Shown in pieces: positions 1-6,083 of a DNA stretch of 8,651 bases. How positions within the stretch are numbered: the first letter of the stretch is position 1; every line of letters begins with the position of its first letter. Made by a program: the position numbers and the translations under genes. Under the pieces are notes generated by a model. It searched no databases. It was given only the letters and a program-made list of their open reading frames with translations, and was not told the origin of the DNA. This DNA is from CAKUFA01 sp963618735 (GTDB lineage Bacteria; Bacillota; Clostridia; Christensenellales; Aristaeellaceae): positions 1 to 8,651 of the forward strand of contig CAVEUM010000049.1 of NCBI GenBank assembly GCA_963618735.1, written 5' to 3'.

Positions 1-52
1 GCTCCTCTTCCCCCATCTTTCCAAGTCCCACAGCGTCAAAATAATTTGCCAC
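1..52 (-). CDS. 5' end of an unidentified leftward gene (partial)
   Basis: Only 17 codons are visible, reading VANYFDAVGLGKMGEEE, and the frame is still open at the window edge. The start is the GTG at 52-50. It lies 8 bases after a perfect AGGAGG (minus strand, 66-61), and an extended -10 promoter sits further upstream. The nearer ATG at 59-57 is only one base from the AGGAGG and runs into TGA after seven codons, so it is not the start. The peptide is too short to assign to a family. It could be a different short ORF, but the SD spacing and open frame favour a real gene transcribed divergently from the zinc-ribbon gene. Confidence 0.6.
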   Translation of the reverse strand, partial: MANYFDAVGLGKMGEEE

Positions 53-85
53 AACGCATTCCTCCTCTATTAGTCTTATGCTTGT

Positions 86-94
86 ATTGTACCA
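86..94 (-). promoter_or_regulatory. Extended -10 promoter for the leftward gene at the window start
   Basis: On the minus strand the sequence reads TGGTACAAT: a TG extension plus a TACAAT -10 box (91-86). No good -35 hexamer is seen at 16-18 bases, which fits an extended -10 promoter. Transcription would begin near 79 and leave a short leader containing the AGGAGG at 66-61. This is inferred from consensus only. Confidence 0.5.
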
Positions 95-192
95 TCTTTT
101 TCCCGTGATTTTGTCGCTTTTCAGACGACCAATTTCATTTGCCCCATGATATGCTGTAACCGTAACCCAAACATGATGTGTACGGAGGGATT

Positions 193-663
193 ATGATGAA
201 GAACAGAGCCATGGCCCAGGAATACGCCACCGCAATCGCTGAGAAGCTGCACACGCTGAAAGTCGGAGAAGAAGTCACGATCGCCAGGCTGTTCACGCAA
301 TTTTTCCCCGGAGTTCCGCAGGATGAGCAGTTCCTGACCAATCTGTCTGTGCTTCTTCCCAAGGCCGCAAAAATCGAAGGCTTTCTTCTGGAGCCTGCTG
401 AGGATAACGTACCTGAAGGGCTTCCTTACAATCTTCCCATGGTGCTGAAGAAGAAGGAACAGCAGCAGCACCTGAAGGTCAAATGCCCGCACTGCGGAAA
501 GTCCAACGCCATTATGTACATTCACGGCATGCCTACCCGTGAAGGTTTTGAAATGGCCCAGCGGGGTGATGCCATCCTGTGCGGCTGCTGCATTGATGGC
601 AGCGAGCCGCAGTATCGCTGCGCTGTTTGCCACAAGGATTTTGGCAACACTTTCATCATTTGA
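193..663 (+). CDS. Zinc-ribbon protein, N-terminal portion of a probably split gene
   Basis: The product is 156 aa. GGAGG at 184-188 lies 4 bases before ATG 193 and 7 before ATG 196, so one of these is the start rather than the upstream GTG at 178. Residues 1 to about 95 are mostly helical, with no recognised domain and a Lys/Gln-rich end. A zinc ribbon follows: CPHC at 98-101 and CAVC at 143-146 are the likely zinc ligands, with a CGCC cluster at 130-133 between them. The sequence then reads KDFG and stops after NTFII. In related Bacillota proteins, as I recall them, the CxxC-DFG end of the ribbon continues into a C-terminal domain. Here that domain lies in the next ORF in the -1 frame. The role is unknown; nucleic-acid or protein binding is a guess from the ribbon. 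Confidence 0.75.
   Translation: MMKNRAMAQEYATAIAEKLHTLKVGEEVTIARLFTQFFPGVPQDEQFLTNLSVLLPKAAKIEGFLLEPAEDNVPEGLPYNLPMVLKKKEQQQHLKVKCPHCGKSNAIMYIHGMPTREGFEMAQRGDAILCGCCIDGSEPQYRCAVCHKDFGNTFII
639..663 (+). other. Frame-break junction in the zinc-ribbon gene
   Basis: Frame 1 codes for the zinc ribbon and ends at TGA 661-663; frame 3 codes for the downstream domain. One extra T in the TTT run at 659-661 would fuse them as FIILNRG with no other change. A TTTT run at 639-642 also allows a single-tRNA Phe slip from TTT to TTT into the -1 frame, but no full X-XXY-YYZ heptamer is present. The overlapping TTGA could instead support reinitiation. Confidence 0.55.
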
Positions 664-1364
664 ATCGCGGCCTCTCCTTCTGCGAACGTGTTCCGCTGCT
701 TCATTACACCTGCGGCGACTGCTCCGGCGAGCACTACGCACTGGACATGTGCTACACGGGGAAGGATTATCAGGTTCGCATGATGCATCCTTACTGCAAG
801 GCCGACACGGAGAAAATGGCCACCTTCGTCAAGGAAGCATGCGCCACGGAAGGCACAAGCGTTTTCTTCACCATCTCCTGCGAGCAGTTTGAGGAGTTTG
901 TCCAGTACCTGTATGAAAAGACGATGCTGGCCGATTGGAAGCACTTGTATGGCCGCCGTGATGTCTACAGCGGTGACGTTGTAGAGCTGTTGGTCGGTGA
1001 CCTGCATTATCGCTGCGCCTACAATTTCCCGCCATACTTCGATGAGCTGCAAGCAGTCATGCAGAAGTGGTTTGCTCTGGCCGGCTTTTCCCTTGCAGCA
1101 TCATGGGCAGCGGACGAGTCTTCATCAGGCTACGGCTACGCTGTTCGGGACGATCGTGATGGTACCATCCCAGTTCTGATTCGCTACCGCAATGGCGAAG
1201 TGGAGACTTTCAACCCAAAGGTGCCCGGTGAATGGTTCCGTTCTCCTCTGAAAGACAGCATTCTTTTCGGCGGCGGCGATTTCATTTGGTATGATGACAT
1301 CACCGAAGCAGAAGTGCCTGCTATACAGGACATAATTCGTAAGCATCTCACCTCCCGCAAATAA
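660..1364 (+). CDS. C-terminal portion of the split zinc-ribbon gene, or a coupled second gene
   Basis: About 234 aa if read from TTG 660, which overlaps the TGA stop of the upstream ORF (TTGA, 660-663). No ribosome site precedes TTG 660, the earlier in-frame TTG at 627, or the ATG at 747, so independent initiation looks weak. The protein has a CGDC pair at residues 18-21. It also has a segment LADWKHLYG (about 90-98) followed by a strand region and FPPYFDELQ (about 123-131). As I recall, this pattern occurs in the C-terminal domain of longer Bacillota zinc-ribbon proteins. Together with the ribbon ORF it would form one protein of about 390 aa. Possible explanations are a one-base loss (natural or sequencing), a -1 frameshift, or translational reinitiation. 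No enzymatic motif is visible and the function is unknown. Confidence 0.65.
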   Translation: MNRGLSFCERVPLLHYTCGDCSGEHYALDMCYTGKDYQVRMMHPYCKADTEKMATFVKEACATEGTSVFFTISCEQFEEFVQYLYEKTMLADWKHLYGRRDVYSGDVVELLVGDLHYRCAYNFPPYFDELQAVMQKWFALAGFSLAASWAADESSSGYGYAVRDDRDGTIPVLIRYRNGEVETFNPKVPGEWFRSPLKDSILFGGGDFIWYDDITEAEVPAIQDIIRKHLTSRK

Positions 1365-1395
1365 ACCCTTTTGTCCTTCTTCGGTATTCACTTCC

Positions 1396-1422
1396 TGCGG
1401 CTCTTTTTCTTCCGCCGCATTT
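1396..1422 (+). terminator. Weak candidate terminator after the split zinc-ribbon gene
   Basis: TGCGGC (1396-1401) pairs with GCCGCA (1414-1419) around a 12-base pyrimidine loop and is followed by only TTT. The stem is GC-rich but short, the T tract is poor, and it overlaps the -35 region of the next promoter. It may be a weak terminator or coincidental. Confidence 0.25.
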
Positions 1423-1432
1423 GTGCTATAAT
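1404..1432 (+). promoter_or_regulatory. Extended -10 promoter of the SWIM gene
   Basis: TGCTATAAT at 1424-1432 gives a perfect -10 box (1427-1432) with a TG extension. At a 17-base spacing the -35 position reads TTTTTC (1404-1409), a poor match, so the extended -10 probably carries recognition. Transcription should start near 1439, leaving a leader of about 36 bases before ATG 1475. Confidence 0.7.
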
Positions 1433-1443
1433 GAATCCATACC

Positions 1444-1459
1444 GTTCGAGCGAACGTTC
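1444..1459. promoter_or_regulatory. Nested GTTC/GAAC palindromes just downstream of the SWIM promoter
   Basis: The sequence reads GTTCGAGCGAACGTTC. It holds an inverted repeat GTTCG-AG-CGAAC (1444-1455) and an overlapping perfect palindrome GAACGTTC (1452-1459). It would lie at about +5 to +20 of the transcript, a position suited to an operator. It does not match the Bacillus LexA box (GAAC-N4-GTTC), because the half-sites are in the opposite order. A 2-base loop rules out the first repeat as a simple hairpin. Confidence 0.35.
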
Positions 1460-1474
1460 AGCAAGGAGAACACC

Positions 1475-2245
1475 ATGGCAAAGGAAAGCAGCGTAGTCAG
1501 AAAGTCTATCGTTCGGGTGCACTTCGAGTCTTCCAACATGACCCTTGCGTATTACAATGATACGTTTAATCTTCAGGTGGGTGACGTCGTGTTCGTTGAC
1601 GGTAAGCTGGAAGGCCAGCGTGGTACCGTTGTCAACGTCAGCTACAATTTCAAGATCAAACCGTCTGACTATAAGCGCGTCATCAGCAAGGGCGACACGG
1701 CCATTTGCGGCGAGCTGTTCATGGCAGGATCGCTCTTCATCGCCTTTGATCCCGGTGTGATTCCTTACGAGAAAGTTCTCACATGGTTCAAAGCACCGAC
1801 ACGCGCAGAGGATGCCTACCTGACCGAGAGCGACGACACTTGCTTTCCCTTGGACGATTTTTCTCACCTGCCGGTGCGCCATGATGTTTTTGAACGCGGT
1901 GCCGAGTATTACCAGGCTAATAAAGTCCGCTATCTTTGCGTTGACGGCTGCCGCGGCTGTGCCATTGTCGAAGGAACCAAGCCCTACGAGGTGGAATTCC
2001 GCCTTGAGAATGGCGCCATCAGCGGCCTGGTTTGCGATTGTTTCTGTGACTATGTGTGCAAGCACGATGTGGCGGTGCTGATGCAACTCCGTGAATGTCT
2101 GCAGAGTATCCGTGAGCACTACGCCGCGCAGTACGAAGAAAGCGGCTATTTTGCCGCCGTTTCCATGGGAACCGTATTTTCCTTCGCTGTTGAAGGCAAG
2201 TCGAAGGGGCTCGTTCGCTTCGATACGGCAAATGATCGATCATAA
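1475..2245 (+). CDS. SWIM zinc-finger protein
   Basis: The product is 256 aa. ATG 1475 is chosen because AAGGAG (1463-1468) precedes it by 6 bases; the frame is open back to a TTG at 1421, but that lies inside the promoter. Residues about 10-65 look like a small beta-barrel segment with the phrase VGDVVFVDGKLEGQRGTVV. This style of SH3-like N-terminus is found in Bacillota hypothetical proteins. The SWIM motif is at C187-x-C189 and C195-x-H197, within a strand region beginning VEFRLENGAISGLVCDC. SWIM fingers bind zinc and are thought to contact DNA or protein. They often sit at the N-terminus of SNF2 helicases but here stand in a small separate protein. No enzymatic domain is present. It is followed after 51 bases by the amino acid kinase gene with no terminator between, so the two are probably co-transcribed. 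The specific role is unknown. Confidence 0.85.
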   Translation: MAKESSVVRKSIVRVHFESSNMTLAYYNDTFNLQVGDVVFVDGKLEGQRGTVVNVSYNFKIKPSDYKRVISKGDTAICGELFMAGSLFIAFDPGVIPYEKVLTWFKAPTRAEDAYLTESDDTCFPLDDFSHLPVRHDVFERGAEYYQANKVRYLCVDGCRGCAIVEGTKPYEVEFRLENGAISGLVCDCFCDYVCKHDVAVLMQLRECLQSIREHYAAQYEESGYFAAVSMGTVFSFAVEGKSKGLVRFDTANDRS

Positions 2246-2262
2246 GCTCATCATGCAGTAAG

Positions 2263-2288
2263 CCTGCCAACGCAGGTGCCGCAGGAGG
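2263..2288 (+). promoter_or_regulatory. AGGAGG ribosome site with adjacent alternative hairpin
   Basis: AGGAGG (2283-2288) lies 8 bases before TTG 2297 and decides that start. Just upstream, CCTGC (2263-2267) can pair with GCAGG at 2272-2276 (loop CAAC) or with a second GCAGG at 2281-2285 that covers half of the ribosome site. The pairing is seen in the sequence; a regulatory role is inference. Confidence 0.4.
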
Positions 2289-2296
2289 TGTTCACC

Positions 2297-3121
2297 TTGG
2301 ATTATCAGTTTGAATTGGTGGGAAAGATTGGCTCCATGGCCTTGATTCGCAAGGAAGACCAGGACATCGATTACAACATTTTCTCGCGGCTTGGTTCCGA
2401 GCTTCGCCCCGGCATGATTTGGGTCACCAGCGGCGCCACGGAAATCGGCCGTCTGGACTACATCAAGCGCACGGGATGTGAGCTTTGCGGCGACCCCGAG
2501 CAGGACAAGACGGACTATGCCGCCCAGGGGCAAAGCATTTTGATGCAGAATTATCGGCAATTCATCGCACCTGAATTCGGCGTACGTCAGCTGCTGGTAG
2601 AGCACACGCATTTCAATGATCCCGAAAAGCGTGAGCATATTCGCCGTCTGCTTATCCGCGCCGCGCAACAGAAGACCATCCCCATCGTCAACTACAACGA
2701 CCCTGTAAGTGATGAGGAAAATCGCAAGATGGAGCTGGCCGTGCGCCGCAGTCAGGGCGAAACGGTGCATGAATGTGTGGATAATGATGAGACGGCGGCA
2801 GTCATTGCCTCCCTTGTGCATGCAAAAATGCTGGTGCTCATGACCTCCACCGAGGGAATTTATCAGGATCCCAAGGATCCTTCCACCCTGGTGCGGGAGG
2901 TGCTTGGCAAATCTGTGGAAGACGTGGAGCAGAAGGTTCGCGCCCTCCAGGCCAACTGTGTGGGTGCCAGCCGCGCCGGAGCCAATGGTGCCAAAGCAAA
3001 GCTGGAATATGCCATGGAATCCGTCCGTAACGGCTCCACGGTCATTATCGGCCATGCACGGCATCGGTTGTCCGATTTGGTGAATGGCCGCGTCCCCTGC
3101 ACAAGAATTGGTGTCGAGTAA
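2297..3121 (+). CDS. Glutamate 5-kinase-like amino acid kinase without PUA domain
   Basis: The product is 274 aa. The start is TTG 2297, 8 bases after a perfect AGGAGG; GTG 2276 has no ribosome site. The fold is that of the amino acid kinase family and is closest to glutamate 5-kinase. Supporting segments are GKIGS at 9-13 with K10 at the usual lysine position, VTSGATEIG at 43-51, AAQGQSILMQ at 75-84, NYNDPVS at 132-138, VDNDETAAVIA at 161-171 and the STEGIY strand at 184-189. True glutamate 5-kinase phosphorylates glutamate with ATP in the first step of proline synthesis and usually carries a C-terminal PUA domain (about 370 aa); this protein stops at the kinase domain. The usual GTGGM-type ATP loop is replaced by GASRAGANGAKAK (223-235). 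No proA gene is adjacent. The substrate is therefore uncertain: proline synthesis is possible, but so is another acyl-phosphate-forming kinase role. Confidence 0.8.
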   Translation: MDYQFELVGKIGSMALIRKEDQDIDYNIFSRLGSELRPGMIWVTSGATEIGRLDYIKRTGCELCGDPEQDKTDYAAQGQSILMQNYRQFIAPEFGVRQLLVEHTHFNDPEKREHIRRLLIRAAQQKTIPIVNYNDPVSDEENRKMELAVRRSQGETVHECVDNDETAAVIASLVHAKMLVLMTSTEGIYQDPKDPSTLVREVLGKSVEDVEQKVRALQANCVGASRAGANGAKAKLEYAMESVRNGSTVIIGHARHRLSDLVNGRVPCTRIGVE

Positions 3122-3145
3122 AAAGTAAATGCCAAATAAATAAAA

Positions 3146-3186
3146 GGAAGCCCGAAGCATGCATGTTGCCTCGGGCTTCCCTTTTT
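3146..3186. terminator. Bidirectional terminator between convergent genes
   Basis: GGAAGCCCGA (3146-3155) pairs perfectly with TCGGGCTTCC (3171-3180) over a 15-base loop. On the plus strand CTTTTT follows (3181-3186). On the minus strand the stem is followed by TTTTATTTATTT (complement of 3134-3145). It lies 25 bases after the amino acid kinase stop and 29 bases before the end of the leftward synthase gene, so it can serve both transcripts. Confidence 0.9.
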
Positions 3187-3208
3187 ATTGCCGAAGTACG
3201 GACTATTG

Positions 3209-4603
3209 TTACTTACTCTTGTGGAACAGCAGCCTCTCGTAACGCTCCACATCGCTGTTACGCACCATGACCTCAAGCTCCTCATCGCCCATCACGGTAT
3301 TGCGCCCCTGGGCATACAGCTCGTCTACCTTGGCACGAACATCCATCACCAGCGGATCGTCCTTTCCAATGACGTTCTCGCCCCTCAGGCGGAAGTAGCT
3401 GTTAATCCAGTGTGCAACGCCAGCCAGACCGGAATGAGAATCCACTGCCACCGTAGCAGGGCGATTCAGCAGTGCCGTGGTGTCGAAAATGTTGTAGATT
3501 TCCTCATCCTTGAGCATGCCGTCTGCATGAATGCCTGCGCGGGTCACATTGAAGTGACGGCCGACGAAGGGCTGACGGGGGCTGATTTCAATGCCAATCT
3601 CCCGCTCCATATAGTCAGCGATTTCGGTTACCGCCGTCAGATCCATGCCGTCATCCGTTCCGCGGAGTGCCTGATATTCAATGGCCATGGCTTCCAGCGG
3701 GCAGTTGCCCGTGCGCTCGCCAATGCCCAGCAGGGAGCAGTTCACGCTGGAGCAGCCGTACATCCAAGCCGCACCTGCATTGGAAACCACCTTGTAGAAG
3801 TCGTTGTGTCCGTGCCACTCCAGCTGTGCGGAAGGCACTTCTGCGTAATGGCGCAGGCCATAAATGATACCAGCAACGCTGCGAGGCAGTGCCGCGCCGT
3901 AATACGTCACGCCAAAGCCCATCGTATCGCAGGCACGGATTTTAATCGGGATACCGCTTTCACGGCTCAGCTCCATCAATGCCTCCGCAAAGGGCACCAC
4001 AAAGCCGTAGAAGTCTGCACGGGTGATATCCTCAAAATGGCAGCGGGGGCGGATGCCCTGATTCAGTGCCTCTTTCACAATGCCGAGGTACTTATCCATG
4101 GCCTGACGGCGGGTCAGGTGCATTTTGTGGAAAATATGATAGTCGCTGCAGGAAACCAGGATGCCTGTTTCCGCCACGCCAGCGTTCTTCACCAGCTGAA
4201 AATCTTTTTCATTGGCTCGGATCCAGGTTGTAATCTCCGGGAACTTCAACCCCAGATCCTGGCAGCGATGCAATGCTTCCTTATCCTTCTCCGTGTAGAG
4301 GAAAAACTCGCTCTGGCGGACAATGCCCTTGGGGCCGCCCAGACGGTTCATCAGCTTGAACAGGTGCACAATCTGATCCGGCGTGAAAGGGCTCACCGAC
4401 TGCTGACCATCACGGAAAGTCGTGTCTGTCAGCCAAATTTCACTGGGCATATCTTCAGGAACATGGCGCATGTTGAAGGCGATTTTCGGGATGTGCGAAT
4501 AATCATAAATTTCTCGATAGAGGTTCGGTTCCTCCACATCCTGCAGATCATACTTGTACTTAGCCTGCATAATCAGGTTGGATTTCGTGTCAAACTCCAG
4601 CAT
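3209..4603 (-). CDS. Citrate (Re)-synthase / isopropylmalate synthase-family acyltransferase
   Basis: The product is 464 aa. ATG 4603 follows AGGAGG (minus, complement of 4613-4618) by 9 bases. The protein is a DRE-TIM metallolyase that condenses acetyl-CoA with a 2-oxo acid. It has DTTFRDGQQ at 60-68 (metal-binding Asp and catalytic Arg), HGHND at 264-268 (metal-binding His pair) and GIGERTGN at 293-300. It ends without the allosteric LeuA dimer domain of ordinary 2-isopropylmalate synthase (usually about 500 aa or more). Length and overall style recall the group containing the Re-citrate synthase of Clostridium kluyveri, which makes citrate from oxaloacetate and acetyl-CoA in anaerobes lacking the usual Si-enzyme. 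It is the second gene of an operon with aspartate aminotransferase (31-base gap), another oxaloacetate enzyme, which supports that reading. Homocitrate or isopropylmalate synthesis cannot be excluded. The family is certain; the exact substrate is inference. Confidence 0.9.
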   Translation of the reverse strand: MLEFDTKSNLIMQAKYKYDLQDVEEPNLYREIYDYSHIPKIAFNMRHVPEDMPSEIWLTDTTFRDGQQSVSPFTPDQIVHLFKLMNRLGGPKGIVRQSEFFLYTEKDKEALHRCQDLGLKFPEITTWIRANEKDFQLVKNAGVAETGILVSCSDYHIFHKMHLTRRQAMDKYLGIVKEALNQGIRPRCHFEDITRADFYGFVVPFAEALMELSRESGIPIKIRACDTMGFGVTYYGAALPRSVAGIIYGLRHYAEVPSAQLEWHGHNDFYKVVSNAGAAWMYGCSSVNCSLLGIGERTGNCPLEAMAIEYQALRGTDDGMDLTAVTEIADYMEREIGIEISPRQPFVGRHFNVTRAGIHADGMLKDEEIYNIFDTTALLNRPATVAVDSHSGLAGVAHWINSYFRLRGENVIGKDDPLVMDVRAKVDELYAQGRNTVMGDEELEVMVRNSDVERYERLLFHKSK

Positions 4604-4634
4604 GGGAATGTTCCTCCTTGATTATCATATTTGT

Positions 4635-5834
4635 TCAGGTTAACATATCAACAAATTCTCCAATGCGCTTCACGCCCTCCAGGCAGGATTCCATAGATAC
4701 AGCGTAAGACAGACGGCAGAAGCCTTCCGCTTCAAAGGCGATGCCAGGCACCACAGCGACCTGCTTTTCAGCCAGCAGAAGCTCTGCAAAATCCATGGAG
4801 GATTCCAGCACACGGGTGCCAAAGTGCTTGCCCAACAGCTGCTTAATGTTCATCATAATGTAGAATGCGCCGGCAGGCTTGCGGCAGGACACGCCGGGAA
4901 TTTCATTGATCTTTTCCACCATGGCATTGCGGCGGCGCTCAAACTCCGTTACCATTTCCGTAACGCAGCTCTGGTCTCCCTGCAGTGCCTTCATCGCGGC
5001 ATACTGAGCGATGGAATTGGGGTTGCTGGTTGCCTGGGACTGGAAGCTTGCCATGGCTGTGATAACATCACGGGGACCAGCCGTGTAGCCAATCCGCCAG
5101 CCTGTCATGGCATAGGCCTTGCTCATGCCGTTCACGATAAAGGTCTGTGCCTTAATCTGTTCGCCCAGCTGCGCAATAGAAAGGTGCTCCTTGCCATCAT
5201 AAATCAACTTTTCATAAATTTCGTCGCTCACCACGTAGAAAGGATGGGTCACCGCCAGGTCTGCCACAAACTGCAGCTGTTCACGGCTCCACACGCTGCC
5301 ATTGGGGTTGGACGGGCTGGTGATGATGATGGCCTTCGTGCGGCGCGTAACCTTGCTGGCAATGTCCTTATTGGTGGGGATGAAGTCCGTGCTCTCGTCT
5401 GCGGGAATGAACACAGGAACGCCGCCAGCCATGCGCACCATTTCAGGATAGCTGACCCAGCAGGGCGTAGGAATCAGCACTTCATCGCCAGGATCAAGAA
5501 TCGCCTGAAAAATCGTAAACAGGCTGTGCTTTGCACCGCTGGAAACGATAATGTCGCCATAGGTGTAGGTCATGTCGTTATCCTTGCGGAGCTTTTCGCA
5601 GATAGCCTTCCGCAGCTCCTTGGTACCAGCGGCAGGGGTATAACGGGTCATTCCCAGGTCAAGGGCTTCACGGGCAGCATCGCAAATAAACTTCGGTGTG
5701 GGGAAATCAGGTTCGCCAGCGCCAAAGCTAATCACATTCAAACCTGCCGCGCGCATTTCCTTTGCACGGGCATCAATTTGCAGCGTCAGTGAGGGAGCAA
5801 TATTTTGCACACGGTGAGAAATGGTCAAAGCCAT
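4635..5834 (-). CDS. aspB: Aspartate aminotransferase (class I, PLP-dependent)
   Basis: The product is 399 aa, normal for the I-beta AspB-type family. It transfers the amino group between aspartate and 2-oxoglutarate, linking oxaloacetate to glutamate in the cytoplasm. Visible marks are GAGEPDFPTP (38-47), RYTPAAGTKELRKAI (64-78), SPSNPNGS (173-180, with the asparagine contacting the PLP ring), DEIYEKL (204-210, with the PLP-nitrogen aspartate), SKAYAMTGWRIGY (238-250, with K239 as the Schiff-base lysine) and a C-terminal substrate-arginine segment FCRLSYAVS. ATG 5834 is chosen because AGGAGG (complement of 5844-5849) precedes it by 9 bases. The frame stays open to an ATG at 5915, but that has no ribosome site, and its extra 27 residues read like translated leader. 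It is the first gene of an operon with the citrate synthase-like gene. The related substrates of this broad family (other amino acids) cannot be ruled out from sequence alone. Confidence 0.93.
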   Translation of the reverse strand: MALTISHRVQNIAPSLTLQIDARAKEMRAAGLNVISFGAGEPDFPTPKFICDAAREALDLGMTRYTPAAGTKELRKAICEKLRKDNDMTYTYGDIIVSSGAKHSLFTIFQAILDPGDEVLIPTPCWVSYPEMVRMAGGVPVFIPADESTDFIPTNKDIASKVTRRTKAIIITSPSNPNGSVWSREQLQFVADLAVTHPFYVVSDEIYEKLIYDGKEHLSIAQLGEQIKAQTFIVNGMSKAYAMTGWRIGYTAGPRDVITAMASFQSQATSNPNSIAQYAAMKALQGDQSCVTEMVTEFERRRNAMVEKINEIPGVSCRKPAGAFYIMMNIKQLLGKHFGTRVLESSMDFAELLLAEKQVAVVPGIAFEAEGFCRLSYAVSMESCLEGVKRIGEFVDMLT

Positions 5835-5950
5835 GCAACTCATCCTCCTAAAGGCATAAACTTCGTCCCTGCCCCTGATAGGTGCATACCGTGTCCAACT
5901 GTCTGGACGCGCCATTGCGGCCGATCTTGAAAAAGCAAGGTGATGTTTCT

Positions 5951-5978
5951 ATTATAGCGAATTCCTGATGAAATGCAA
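5951..5978 (-). promoter_or_regulatory. Sigma-A promoter of the aminotransferase/synthase operon
   Basis: On the minus strand TTGCAT (5978-5973), a 16-base spacer and a perfect TATAAT (5956-5951) form a strong promoter. Transcription would begin near 5944, giving a leader of about 110 bases before ATG 5834. The leader contains small hairpins, for example GTCCA pairing with TGGAC around 5890-5907, but nothing I recognise as a riboswitch or T-box. Confidence 0.8.
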
Positions 5979-6032
5979 GTTCTGTTTCTGTAAAAATGCA
6001 ATTTTTGAACAAGAAAAATTCATTTTATAGGC

Positions 6033-6066
6033 AAAAAATCAGCCGCGACAGCAATTGTCACGGCTG
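6033..6066 (-). terminator. Terminator of the DUF975 gene
   Basis: On the minus strand CAGCCGTGACA (6066-6056) pairs with TGTCGCGGCTG (6050-6040) around a 5-base loop, with one G-U pair. A run of six T follows (6038-6033) after GA. It begins 18 bases after the DUF975 stop codon and lies upstream of the aminotransferase promoter, so it isolates the two transcription units. Confidence 0.9.
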
Positions 6067-6083
6067 AAAGGAACCTGATGGAT

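Noticed and set aside
156..167. Tandem GTAACC repeat upstream of the zinc-ribbon gene
   Set aside because: There are only two copies of six bases; too short to call a repeat or an operator. No convincing -35/-10 pair for the rightward gene was found around it either.
1444..1459. LexA/SOS box
   Set aside because: The half-sites are ordered GTTC-N4-GAAC, the reverse of the Bacillus consensus GAAC-N4-GTTC, and none of the genes is a typical SOS gene.
2240..3160. Leftward open frame of 306 codons opposite the amino acid kinase
   Set aside because: It is a shadow frame that runs through the terminator hairpin region, and it has no family resemblance.
3188..4621. Long rightward open frame of 477 codons opposite the citrate synthase-like gene
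   Set aside because: It is the antisense shadow of a gene with clear family motifs, has no ribosome site, and its translation resembles no protein family.
4824..5792. Rightward open frame of 322 codons opposite the aminotransferase
   Set aside because: It is an antisense shadow; the minus strand carries all PLP-enzyme motifs.
5835..5915. N-terminal extension of the aminotransferase from ATG 5915
   Set aside because: No ribosome site precedes it, whereas AGGAGG stands 9 bases before ATG 5834, where the normal family N-terminus begins.
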